Shown here in pieces: positions 46,601-55,088 of a stretch of DNA of 64,000 nt. The translations under genes were made by a program, and so were the position numbers. Location of the stretch: NCBI GenBank assembly GCA_016213775.1, contig JACQZR010000146.1, positions 1 through 64,000 on the forward strand, in the 5' to 3' direction. The notes below the pieces were generated by a model, which had not been told where the DNA came from, did not search any database, and saw nothing but the letters and a program-made list of their open reading frames with translations. This DNA is from Acidobacteriota bacterium. Its GTDB lineage: Bacteria > Acidobacteriota > Terriglobia > Bryobacterales > Bryobacteraceae. Each line of letters opens with the position of its first letter. Position 1 is the stretch's first letter.

Positions 46601-49214
46601 ATTAGAGTTGGAAGGCTTCACCAGCTTCGCCGCCCGCAGCGAAATCGACTTCGCCAATCTCGATCTCTTCGCCATCACCGGCCCCACCGGCGCGGGCAAA
46701 ACCTCCCTCCTCGACGCCATCCTCTACGCGCTCTACGGCATCACCCCGCGCCTCGGCGAAAAGGAAGTCGAGCGCCTCATCCACATCGGCTCCAAGAGTC
46801 TCCACGTCTCGCTCACCTTCTCCATCCTCGGCCGGCAGCATCGCGTCACCCGCATTCGCAAGAAGGTTACGGAAGCCAAACTCGAAACCTGGGAAGACGG
46901 CGAATGGGTCTCCAAAGCCGGCGGCGTCAAAGACGTTCAGCGCCAGCTCGCCGAACTCCTCGGACTCGACTTCGAAGGCTTCACCCGCTCCGTCATCCTC
47001 CCCCAAGGCGAGTTCGACAATTTCCTCCGCAGCGATCCCAGGCAGCGCACCGAAATGCTGAAGGACCTCCTTGGCCTCCGCATCTACGAGTTCATGATGA
47101 AGCGCGCCAACGAAAAAGCCTCCGAAGGCAAATCGAAAGCCGAAGGCCTGGAGCAGGCACTCGCCGGCGTCTACGCCGCCGCCACCCCGGAGCTCGCCGC
47201 CCAACTCGCATCATCCGTCAAAACGCAAAAGGAGCAGCTCGCCGAATACGACGCCGGCTACGAGCGCCTCAACGAACTCGTCTCCCAGGCCGCCGAGCTC
47301 AAGCGTCTCCGCGCCGAAACCACCCTCCAGCAATCGCGCCTGTCCGATGCAAAGAAGGACCTCACCACCGCCCGCGAAGAAGCCGCCTCAGCCCTCCGCA
47401 CCCGCGACGAGTGCGACCGCCAGCTCGCCGGCATCGACAGAAGCCTTCAGGCCACCGGCTACAACGAAACCACCTGGACCGAGCTCACCAACTGCGTTCC
47501 CCTCGCCCGCCAGCAAACGCGTCTGCAAACCGAGCTGTCCGCCCACCGCAAAGAAAAACAATCGCGCGCCACCGAGCTCACCGCCAGTGAACAAGCCGCC
47601 TGCGACGCACAAGTCCTCCTCGACACCGCCCGTGCCGCGCTCGACGACGCTACCAACGGCGTCTCCACCGCCGAAGCCACGCGCGCCAACCTGCCCTCCA
47701 CCGATCTCCTCCGCAAGCAGCTCCGCGACCTCGCCGCCGCCGAATCCGCCCTCACAGCTCTTCCTCCCGCCGACGCGGTCACCACGCAGCTTGCCGCCGC
47801 CGAATCCGCCTACGAACACCTTCGCACCCTCCATTCAGCCGGCGAAATCCGCCGTCATCTTAAGGCCGGCGACCAGTGCCCCGTCTGCGAGCAGTCCATC
47901 AAGAAACTCCCCGCCGCCACCGCCCTCGGCGCATTGGATGATGCCCGCGGCGCGCTCGAACAAGCCCGCCGCCTCCACGCCGAATGGACCCAGGCGAACC
48001 GCCGCCTCCAGGACCTCCGCGCCGGCTCCGGCAACCTCACCGTCCAGGATCTCCACACCGCCGAATCACTCGACGCCGAACTCGCCGCGGCGCGCAAGCG
48101 CGCAAATTCCGCTCGTGATAACGAAGCCGCCGCCTCACGCGCCGCGCAGCAAGCCACGCATCAAAAGCAACTGCTCGAACAGCAGGTCGCCGCCGCCGAC
48201 GACCTCATCCGCAAAGCGCAAGAGCAATTCCGCGAAACCGCCCGCCTCCTTGCCGAATACCCCAACTGGGCCCCCCTCCCGCTCCTCGAATTGGAAGGCT
48301 CCCTCGACGAGCAGAATGCCGCCAAGTCCCGTCACCAGGCACTCCAAAAACAGCGCCACGATGCCCAAACGCGGCTTAACAAATCCCTCGTCGACACCGC
48401 CGATCTCAAGGGACGTGAGCTCTCCCTCGCCAACCGCATCACCGAGCTCGAAGCCTCCCTCGCCGCCGGCCACGAAACCGCCAAAAAGCTGGAGGACACC
48501 CTCGGCGTCAATGCCGATTGGGACCGCCTCCAGGCCAGCATTCGCCAGGTCGGCGCCATTCGCGACAAACTCCGCGGCGAGATCATCCAAACCGAAGGCC
48601 GCATCATTGAGACCAAGCGCCTCATGGAAGAGGGCGCCCAACGCCGCGAGGAGGTCGCGAAACTCCGCGCCGAAACCGCCGTCTATCACGAGCTAGGCCA
48701 ATTGCTCAAGGCCAACGAATTCATCGCCCACGTGCAGCGCGAAGCCCTCAAAGGCCTTGCCCGCGCCGCCAGCGAACAACTACAACAGCTCAGCGAAGGC
48801 AACTATACTCTCACCCTTGGAGAAGACGCCAACGAGTTCTACGTCGTGGATCATCGAAACGCCGGCGCCCAGCGCAGCGTCAAAACTCTTAGCGGCGGCG
48901 AGTCCTTTTTAGCATCGCTGTCCTTGGCGTTGGCCCTCTCCGAAGGGCTCGCCGGCGCGGCCGACGAGCGAGCTCGTGCGCGCCTCGATTCCCTCTTCAT
49001 CGATGAAGGGATTTCCTCTCTCGATCCCGAAACTCTCGACACCGCCATCACCGCCCTCAGTTCCCTCGCCGACGGCAAACGCATGGTCGGAGTGATCTCC
49101 CACATCACCGAGCTCGGCGAGCGCCTCCCCGCCCGCATTCGCGTCACCAAGGGTTCCAACGGCAGTACCGCCATCGTAGAATCAGCAGCGGCTACCCACG
49201 GCGCTGGAGGCTAA
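46587..49214 (+). CDS. sbcC: SbcC/Rad50-type SMC-like ATPase
   Basis: An 875-residue ABC-type ATPase. Walker A 'GPTGAGKTS' is near residues 32-40, and the Q-loop 'VILPQGEFDNFLRSDPRQR' follows. Two long coiled coils flank the zinc hook 'QCPVCEQS' at about 430. The signature 'TLSGGESFLASLSLALALS' is near 768 and Walker B 'DSLFIDEGISSLD' near 803. The GTG at 46587, 14 bp inside sbcD, is chosen because it immediately begins 'RPVRLELEGFTSFA', the family N-terminus, with GAGGAGA 8 nt before it; a much longer frame back to 45903 is out-of-phase sbcD sequence. Confidence 0.95.
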   Translation: MRPVRLELEGFTSFAARSEIDFANLDLFAITGPTGAGKTSLLDAILYALYGITPRLGEKEVERLIHIGSKSLHVSLTFSILGRQHRVTRIRKKVTEAKLETWEDGEWVSKAGGVKDVQRQLAELLGLDFEGFTRSVILPQGEFDNFLRSDPRQRTEMLKDLLGLRIYEFMMKRANEKASEGKSKAEGLEQALAGVYAAATPELAAQLASSVKTQKEQLAEYDAGYERLNELVSQAAELKRLRAETTLQQSRLSDAKKDLTTAREEAASALRTRDECDRQLAGIDRSLQATGYNETTWTELTNCVPLARQQTRLQTELSAHRKEKQSRATELTASEQAACDAQVLLDTARAALDDATNGVSTAEATRANLPSTDLLRKQLRDLAAAESALTALPPADAVTTQLAAAESAYEHLRTLHSAGEIRRHLKAGDQCPVCEQSIKKLPAATALGALDDARGALEQARRLHAEWTQANRRLQDLRAGSGNLTVQDLHTAESLDAELAAARKRANSARDNEAAASRAAQQATHQKQLLEQQVAAADDLIRKAQEQFRETARLLAEYPNWAPLPLLELEGSLDEQNAAKSRHQALQKQRHDAQTRLNKSLVDTADLKGRELSLANRITELEASLAAGHETAKKLEDTLGVNADWDRLQASIRQVGAIRDKLRGEIIQTEGRIIETKRLMEEGAQRREEVAKLRAETAVYHELGQLLKANEFIAHVQREALKGLARAASEQLQQLSEGNYTLTLGEDANEFYVVDHRNAGAQRSVKTLSGGESFLASLSLALALSEGLAGAADERARARLDSLFIDEGISSLDPETLDTAITALSSLADGKRMVGVISHITELGERLPARIRVTKGSNGSTAIVESAAATHGAGG

Positions 49215-49216
49215 AG

Positions 49217-49984
49217 ATGATCTATTCCGAACAAGACAGGCAGCACATCCGCACCGCCATCCTGGATCGCGCACGTCACGATGCGCGAATCACCGGCGCG
49301 GCAATCACCGGATCCGCGGCCGATGGCAAAGAAGACCAGTGGTCCGATATCGACCTCGCCTTCGGAGTTCGCGAAGACATGCCCGCCGTCCTCGCTGATT
49401 GGACCGCCTACATGTACGCCGAACACGCAGCCCTGCACCACCTCGACGTGCTCGCCGGCCCCTGGACCTACCGCGTCTTCCTCCTCGGCAACACCCTGCA
49501 AGTCGACCTAGCCTTCGTCACCGAAACAGAGTTCCGCGCCCTTGCTCCAACTTTCCGCCTCGTCTTCGGCGAAGCCCAACAACCCGGCAGTTTCCCATCC
49601 CAATCCCCAGAGTCCCTCATAGGCTTCGGCTGGCTCTACGCCGTCCATGCGCGCACCACCATCGCCCGCGGCAAAGTCTGGCAGGCCGAGTACATGATCA
49701 GCGCCCTGCGCGACACGGCATTTACGCTTGCATGCCTGCGCCACGGCCTCCCGGCCGCCCACGCTAAAGGCGTCGATCACTTGCCCCTAGAAGTAGCGGC
49801 GTCATTCGAAGCAGCATTGGTTCGCAGCTTGGACACCGCCGAATTATCCAGAGCGTTCCGCCATGCTGCCAACACCTTGATCCGCGAAATCCAAATAGTG
49901 GCGCCCCACCTCGCACCGCAACTCGCATCCAGCTTGGAATCCATTGCCTCCCCCGCTATCCTTAAAAAGGAAGGTGCATCATGA
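49217..49984 (+). CDS. Nucleotidyltransferase domain protein
   Basis: A 255-residue protein with the minimal nucleotidyltransferase motif 'GSAADGKEDQWSDIDLAFG' (G-S then D-x-D) at about residues 35-53, followed by a helical C-terminal domain ('EYMISALRDTAFTLACLRHG'). Relatives include aminoglycoside adenylyltransferases and the MNT antitoxins that AMPylate HEPN toxins. It follows sbcC by 2 bp and overlaps the next gene by 4 bp. The substrate is unknown, and no separate HEPN partner is seen. Confidence 0.78.
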   Translation: MIYSEQDRQHIRTAILDRARHDARITGAAITGSAADGKEDQWSDIDLAFGVREDMPAVLADWTAYMYAEHAALHHLDVLAGPWTYRVFLLGNTLQVDLAFVTETEFRALAPTFRLVFGEAQQPGSFPSQSPESLIGFGWLYAVHARTTIARGKVWQAEYMISALRDTAFTLACLRHGLPAAHAKGVDHLPLEVAASFEAALVRSLDTAELSRAFRHAANTLIREIQIVAPHLAPQLASSLESIASPAILKKEGAS

Positions 49985-50241
49985 TTCTCACCATCGAGAT
50001 CCCCGATCACAAGGCAGCCCGCTACAAAGACTACGCCGAAGCCCGCGGCCAAACCCTCGATGCATGGCTCCTCCAGCTCGCCGAGCAAAGCGTTCCCATC
50101 GAATCCTTCGCCCATCTCCAAACCACCAACCCCGAGGAATGGCGGCGCCGTTTCCTCGCCTGGGCCGACAGCCGCGATCCCAATGTCCCCGTCCTCCCCG
50201 ACGAAGCATTGACCCGCGAGAGCATCTACTCCGACGACTGA
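49981..50241 (+). CDS. VapB-like antitoxin
   Basis: An 86-residue acidic protein of the kind usually encoded before PIN toxins. 'LTIEIPDHKAARYKDYAEAR' starts like a swapped-hairpin or ribbon-helix-helix antitoxin, and the C-terminal tail 'PVLPDEALTRESIYSDD' is the flexible toxin-binding arm. AAGGA lies 8 nt before the ATG. The partner toxin gene begins 7 bp later but is truncated. Confidence 0.72.
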   Translation: MILTIEIPDHKAARYKDYAEARGQTLDAWLLQLAEQSVPIESFAHLQTTNPEEWRRRFLAWADSRDPNVPVLPDEALTRESIYSDD

Positions 50242-50248
50242 TAATCCC

Positions 50249-50466
50249 GTGCTGATAGACACCAGCGTACTTGCTCGAATCCTGCAGCCGCGTCATCCCG
50301 GCGACGCCCAGCTCCTCCGACAACTGCAGGCTCTCCCCATTCAGGGCACTGCCCTCTATATCGTCTCTCAAAACTTGATCGAACTCTGGGTTGTCGCCAC
50401 ACGCCCCATCGCGCAAAACGGACTGGGCCGCTCAATCCCTGAGGCGGCCGCCGCCCTGCACCAGGC
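50249..50466 (+). pseudogene. Truncated VapC-type PIN toxin gene
   Basis: A GTG start opens a clear PIN domain: 'LIDTSVLARILQPRHPGDAQ' (first Asp) and 'IVSQNLIELWVVATRPIAQN' (Glu). After about 72 codons, at 'PEAAAALHQ', similarity to the family stops. The remaining half, with the other acidic residues, is missing. The frame then runs on through 48 bp of unrelated sequence and antisense across the M56 gene to a stop at 50833. The toxin is almost certainly dead, leaving an orphan antitoxin. Confidence 0.78.
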
Positions 50467-50513
50467 TTCTCCAGATTCCCCAATCTCCAAGTCCTACACC
50501 CCGCCAGCCTCCC

Positions 50514-52157
50514 TTAATTCCCTTCCGGCCGCTCCACCCTCTCGATCACATACACCGGCACCACCCCTTCGCTCGACTCCAGCCGCAACCCCAACTGCCC
50601 CTGAATCGCCGTATTCAACGCCGGACCGCCCTCCGCCACCGGTGCTGCCCCTCCTGCCTTCTCGTCAGCCAGCGGACCACCGTTCCCCTCCGGTGTCCAT
50701 CTCATCCGAAACGCATAAGTCCCGCTCAGCCCGGTTTGATCCACCACACGCCGCCCCAATTGACCAGACAGATACGCGGCCAGGTTCTTCATCTCCACCT
50801 TCTCCGCCACAATCTGCCCCGGCATGCCGCTGATCCCATCGAACCCCTCCGTCGACGCCTTCAGCTTGTGCCCGTTCTTCTCCACCCGCAGCACGAGCAC
50901 CGCCGCCTCCTTGCGCTCCTCCCGAACCACCAAGCGAAACCGCTCCGCCAGCAGACTCCGCATTCGTGCCCGCATCAGCTTCAACCAGCGCTCCATCGCC
51001 GCTCCGTCGCCGGCCACCAACTCCTCCCCCTTCACCTCAATATCGAAGCCCTCCGTGTCCACCCACGACGGTCCCCCCACCACCTGGAACTTCTCCGCAT
51101 CGTAAGCCTGCATGATCAACTGCCGCAGCCGCGCATTCACAACCCGCTGCCCTCCGCCTGTCCGGAACTGAATCACCAGACCCCGCGCCCCAGGGTCCGA
51201 CCGCTTCACCGACACCACTTCGAAAGTCTCCGCCTGCCCCCGCAGCATACCCACCCCAACAGGCCCGACCACGGCCATCAGACCCAACACCACCAACCCC
51301 AACTTCCGCCCCCGCGACAGCCGCACTCCCATTCTCCCCGCCATAATCTCCCGAATCCTGCGTTTCAAATTCGACCCCGTTACCCCAGCCGCGCACCCCA
51401 GTGGCGACCGCAAGTAATACCGGCACACCGCCGCAATCCCCGCCGCGTACTCCCGTGGATCCAGTCCTTCCCCCATCACCGCCTCATCGCAAGCCCGTTC
51501 CCGCTCCTCCAACAACCGCAAGCCAATCCACCACACCGCCGGATGGAACCAGAACACCGTCGCCACCGCCATATGGACCGCGTACGTCAGGTTGTCCCAA
51601 CACCGTACATGACACAGCTCGTGCGCCAATACAGCCCGTAACTGTTCCCCCGGCAACACCCGCGTCAGTCCTTCCGGTACCAGCAGCAGCGGCCGCACGA
51701 TCCCGAATACTCCCGGCTCCGCCATCCGGTCAGTCACCCTCACTGGCACGGCGAAGTCGAATCCCGCGGGCGTCGAACCCACCGCCATCGTCCGTAACCG
51801 CAACCACGCCACAATCAACCGCACCGTCAGAACCACCACGCCAATACCCCACACAATAGCCAGCGCCAGCGGCCATTGCGACTCCTCCACCGTCACCGGT
51901 GCAACTACCTCGGGCCCCGGCGAAAACGTCGCCGTGATCGCCTGAACCGTCGCACCCGTCACCGCGCCCCGGACCGGAAAATCCACGCGGTCCCCCACCG
52001 CCACCAACAAGGAAAACGGCACCAGAAACTTTACCGACGCCGCCAGCCAAAGCCAGTACCGCGTCCTCGCGGCGTTGTCTCGCAGCAGCCGGCAAACCAC
52101 CGCCACTGCTACGGCAAACACCGTTGATTGCCACAAGTGGCTGACTACCTCCGCCAT
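50514..52157 (-). CDS. BlaR1-type M56 metallopeptidase fused to TIGR03435 domain (copy 1)
   Basis: A 547-residue membrane protein. Four hydrophobic helices surround an M56 gluzincin domain with zinc motif HELCH in 'RAVLAHELCHVRCWDNL' at about residue 210. Beyond the last helix (about 300) is a periplasmic TIGR03435 domain, 'FEVVSVKRSDPGARGLVIQF' to the C-terminus. BlaR1 proteins sense a ligand outside and cleave a BlaI repressor inside; here the penicillin-binding sensor is replaced by TIGR03435. The start 'MAEVVSHLWQSTVFAVAVAV' is family-typical and lies 2 bp after the upstream stop. Confidence 0.88.
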   Translation of the reverse strand: MAEVVSHLWQSTVFAVAVAVVCRLLRDNAARTRYWLWLAASVKFLVPFSLLVAVGDRVDFPVRGAVTGATVQAITATFSPGPEVVAPVTVEESQWPLALAIVWGIGVVVLTVRLIVAWLRLRTMAVGSTPAGFDFAVPVRVTDRMAEPGVFGIVRPLLLVPEGLTRVLPGEQLRAVLAHELCHVRCWDNLTYAVHMAVATVFWFHPAVWWIGLRLLEERERACDEAVMGEGLDPREYAAGIAAVCRYYLRSPLGCAAGVTGSNLKRRIREIMAGRMGVRLSRGRKLGLVVLGLMAVVGPVGVGMLRGQAETFEVVSVKRSDPGARGLVIQFRTGGGQRVVNARLRQLIMQAYDAEKFQVVGGPSWVDTEGFDIEVKGEELVAGDGAAMERWLKLMRARMRSLLAERFRLVVREERKEAAVLVLRVEKNGHKLKASTEGFDGISGMPGQIVAEKVEMKNLAAYLSGQLGRRVVDQTGLSGTYAFRMRWTPEGNGGPLADEKAGGAAPVAEGGPALNTAIQGQLGLRLESSEGVVPVYVIERVERPEGN

Positions 52158-52159
52158 GT

Positions 52160-52870
52160 TCAATTCTCCGTCGGCTTCTCCGCTTTCACGATCACCTGCA
52201 CATTCACCGGCCCCCTCTTCGATTCCAGCCGCATCCCCAACTGCTCCCGCACAGCCGTCTGAATCGTTGGACCCGGCCCCCCATCCCCTGTCCACTTCAG
52301 TTCATAATCAAACCTGCCCTCCGCGCCGGTCTCATCAATCACCGGCTGTCCCAGAATCATTCCCAACGTTGCCGCCAGATCTGGCGCCGTCACTCCACGT
52401 CCCCGCGACATCCCCACTCCGTCATTCCGGTTGATCGTCGTCGCCCCCGGCCCGGTCGGATTCGCAGTCAGTTTGCGACCGTTCCTCTCGCTCCGCAGTG
52501 CCAGTACCGGCATCTCCTTTGTCTCCTCCCGCAACACCAGCCCGAACCGCTCCGCCAGTAAGTCCCGCATCCGCAGCCGCGTCCGCCGGTCCCTCACCGT
52601 TAGCGGTTCGTCCGGCGCGTCGTACTTTGCAATCAGGTCATACCGGTCGTGCTGCATCCATGGTTGCGCCCCGCTTATCTGGAACCTGCGGATGTTATAC
52701 GCATACTCGATCAACCCGGTTAGACTCATGTTCCGGATCGTCACCCGGTCCTTGTCGGCATTCACCGTCGTCCCAATCGCCCCCGGAGCAGTCGGCCGGA
52801 TCGATGCCACCTCGAACTTCGGCGCCTCCGTTTGCCCCAATAACATCCCCGCCATCGCCACCAAAAACAC
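52160..52870 (-). CDS. TIGR03435 protein, remnant of an M56 fusion with an amber codon
   Basis: From a GTG this encodes 236 residues: a short hydrophobic leader 'FLVAMAGMLLGQ', then a complete TIGR03435 domain ('FEVASIRPTAPGAIGTTVNA' to 'VIVKAEKP'). In the same frame just upstream, an ATG at 52903 opens 'MGTVNHLWQ', a TAG at 52874-52876, then 'TVF'. The other two copies read HLWQSTVF or HLWQSTLF there. So this is an M56-TIGR03435 gene that lost its entire peptidase part by deletion and gained a stop where Ser was. It may still be expressed as a small secreted protein. Confidence 0.75.
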   Translation of the reverse strand: MFLVAMAGMLLGQTEAPKFEVASIRPTAPGAIGTTVNADKDRVTIRNMSLTGLIEYAYNIRRFQISGAQPWMQHDRYDLIAKYDAPDEPLTVRDRRTRLRMRDLLAERFGLVLREETKEMPVLALRSERNGRKLTANPTGPGATTINRNDGVGMSRGRGVTAPDLAATLGMILGQPVIDETGAEGRFDYELKWTGDGGPGPTIQTAVREQLGMRLESKRGPVNVQVIVKAEKPTEN

Positions 52871-52907
52871 CGTCTATTGCCACAAATGATTCACGGTTCC
52901 CATCGCG

Positions 52908-54539
52908 TCAGTTTTCCGTCGGCTTTGCCACACCCTCAATCACGTAAGTCTTCACCGGCCCCTTCTTCGACTCCAACCGCAGCCCAAGTTGCTCCTTCAA
53001 CGCCGTATAGATCGTCGGACCACCATCCCCCGCCCCATCCGCCGTCCACTTCATCTCCACCGCAAACAAACCCGCAAGCCCCGTCTCATCCACCACCGGC
53101 CTCCCCAGCTTCCCACTGAGCGTGACAGCCAGCCGCTCCATCGTCAGTCCATCGCCACGCAACACGCCGCTCCCATTGTTCTCGTTGACGTTCATGTTTC
53201 CCTTGCCATCCGGATCGGCCTTGAACTTATGCCCTCCCCGGTCCACCACTAATCCAAAAATAGGCAGCTCTTTCGTCTCCTCGCGAAGCTTCAACTGGAA
53301 GCGTTCCGCCAGCAAATGACGCAGCCGCGCCTTGATCCGCGCATCGCGCGACTTCTGTCTGCTCACTTCGCTCGCCGTGACATTGTCCTCGCTCGCATCA
53401 TAGTTGGCCACAATGTCATACCGCTCAGACAGCACCCACTCCGGCCCGCCGGTCAGTTGATACTCCTGCACACTGTACGCGAACAGCACCAACTGCCTCA
53501 GCGTCGTGTTGCTCGTCGTCATCCGAGCCTGACTGGTATGCATGCTCGAACTGCTCCCCCTCCCCGGCGCCGCCGGCCGTATCGACGCTACCTCGAACTT
53601 GAACCCGTCGGTCGCGGTCTGCCCTTGCAGTCCGCCAAGAATCAACGGCACCGCCACAACCACAGCCACTCCGCAACACAGCAGCGCCTTGCTCCAGCCC
53701 TTCAGCCCCGCAGGCATCGGATCTGTCAGGATCGCGGCTATCCGCTTCCGCAAATCCGCTCCGCTTACACCAGCGGCGCAAGGCAGCGGGCTTCCAACGT
53801 AGTGCTTGCAGACATTCAGAATCCCCCGTGCATACTCGGCGCGCGCCTTCCCCTCGGCCACTACCGCCTCATCGCAGGCACGCTCCCGCTCCTCCACCAG
53901 CCGCGCCCCGATCCACCAGATCAGCGGATGGTACCAAAACACCGCCGTCGCCCCCATGTGCAACGCCGCTGTCAGGTTGTCGCGATGCCGCGCATGCGTC
54001 ACTTCGTGCGCCAGTACCGCTTCCAATTGCTCCGGAGTCAGCTTACTCGCCAGACCCTCGGGAAGCACCAGCGCTTGCCGCCATATTCCGAATACCCCCG
54101 GTTCCACGTCGGCTCCTGTTTCATATACCGGCACCGGAATCCCCAGCCATACCCTTCGCGCCGTCCGCCGGATCGCGCGCAACCGGATCCATTCCCGCAG
54201 CCATCGCCCCGCTACAACAGCCGCTCCCACTACCCAGATCACTGGCCACGCCGGACGCCCCGTCGCCGGTGCGTCCTCCGTTACAACCAGCGCCGCCGGA
54301 GCAAACGTACTCGTAATCCGCTCCACCGTCTGCGCCTCTACTTGAGGTCGCGTCGTCGGCCTCTCCACGCGCTGCCCCAGGCTCACCAGCAGCGAAAACG
54401 GCAACAGAAACTTCACCGACGCCGCTAGCCATAACCAGTACCGCGTCCGTGCATGCGTGCCCCGCATTGCGAAACACAAGCAGCCAATTACCACCGCGAA
54501 CAACGTCGATTGCCACAGATGATTCAACAGCTCGCTCAT
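52908..54539 (-). CDS. BlaR1-type M56 metallopeptidase fused to TIGR03435 domain (copy 2)
   Basis: A 543-residue paralogue of the protein encoded at 50514-52157. 'LLNHLWQSTLFAVVIGCLCF' is the first helix, the zinc motif is HEVTH in 'EAVLAHEVTHARHRDNL', a fourth helix lies near residue 310 ('VAVVVAVPLILGGLQG'), and the TIGR03435 domain begins 'FKFEVASIRPAAPGRG'. It starts 2 bp after blaI and forms the classical regulator-sensor pair with it. The frame extends upstream through blaI, but only this ATG gives the family start. Confidence 0.88.
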   Translation of the reverse strand: MSELLNHLWQSTLFAVVIGCLCFAMRGTHARTRYWLWLAASVKFLLPFSLLVSLGQRVERPTTRPQVEAQTVERITSTFAPAALVVTEDAPATGRPAWPVIWVVGAAVVAGRWLREWIRLRAIRRTARRVWLGIPVPVYETGADVEPGVFGIWRQALVLPEGLASKLTPEQLEAVLAHEVTHARHRDNLTAALHMGATAVFWYHPLIWWIGARLVEERERACDEAVVAEGKARAEYARGILNVCKHYVGSPLPCAAGVSGADLRKRIAAILTDPMPAGLKGWSKALLCCGVAVVVAVPLILGGLQGQTATDGFKFEVASIRPAAPGRGSSSSMHTSQARMTTSNTTLRQLVLFAYSVQEYQLTGGPEWVLSERYDIVANYDASEDNVTASEVSRQKSRDARIKARLRHLLAERFQLKLREETKELPIFGLVVDRGGHKFKADPDGKGNMNVNENNGSGVLRGDGLTMERLAVTLSGKLGRPVVDETGLAGLFAVEMKWTADGAGDGGPTIYTALKEQLGLRLESKKGPVKTYVIEGVAKPTEN

Positions 54540-54541
54540 AG

Positions 54542-54928
54542 CTACCTCTCTGTTTCTTTGCGTGCCAGATCCTGAATGAGCTTCTCCGTTTCCCGGACAT
54601 CCTCCAAAGTCAACTTCCCGGTCTCCACCAGGTGCGCCATCACCGGCTGCGTCCGTCCCCCAAACCATCCCAACAACTCGTCAATCAGGCGCCCTCGTCC
54701 TTCCTTCCGCGTCAACACCGGTTCAAAGATGTGCGCATTCCCGATCTTCCGCGTCCGCCGCAGCGCACCCTTGTCCTCCAGCCGGTACACGGTCGTCTGA
54801 ATCGTCGTGTACGCCGGCCTCCCCTCAGCAGGAAAAGCCTCCTGGATCTCCCGAATCGAAAGCCGCCCGGTCTTCCAAAGCGCTTCCATGATCTGCAGTT
54901 CCAAAGGCGTAAGTTTACCGTGCTCCAT
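54542..54928 (-). CDS. blaI: BlaI/MecI-family transcriptional repressor
   Basis: A 128-residue winged-helix repressor. 'LTPLELQIMEALWKTGRLSI' and 'RPAYTTIQTTVYRLEDKGAL' form the DNA-binding domain; the C-terminal helices dimerise. BlaI proteins are cleaved after the M56 sensor is activated, which frees the promoter. A second ATG six bases earlier is possible; this one lies 8 nt after a TATAGT element. The palindrome upstream should be its own operator, so the repressor and the three genes behind it would be autoregulated. Confidence 0.9.
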   Translation of the reverse strand: MEHGKLTPLELQIMEALWKTGRLSIREIQEAFPAEGRPAYTTIQTTVYRLEDKGALRRTRKIGNAHIFEPVLTRKEGRGRLIDELLGWFGGRTQPVMAHLVETGKLTLEDVRETEKLIQDLARKETER

Positions 54929-54936
54929 CAGCATCT

Positions 54937-54950
54937 ACTATATACGTATG
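54937..54950 (-). promoter_or_regulatory. Putative BlaI operator and -10 region
   Basis: A perfect palindrome ATACGTAT (54942-54949) overlaps TATAGT read on the minus strand (54942-54937), which can act as -10. BlaI/MecI operators are dyads of TACA/TGTA type; 'acatacgtatatagt' is similar but not identical. Repressor binding here would block the promoter directly. Confidence 0.5.
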
Positions 54951-55088
54951 TTTTACAACGACGCAAGTCCAAAATGTCAGTCACGAGGATTTTCAGAAAA
55001 TTTTTCGCTTGTTTTCTTAGAGTTGCGGATAGAGTTGGAGTCGCTGCGAATTGGCGTTTCTCTAAAGTGGAACCAGAAGGGACACGAC

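Noticed and set aside
46904-48696. Long alternative frames inside sbcC
   Set aside because: They overlap the certain sbcC coding sequence fully and lack motifs.
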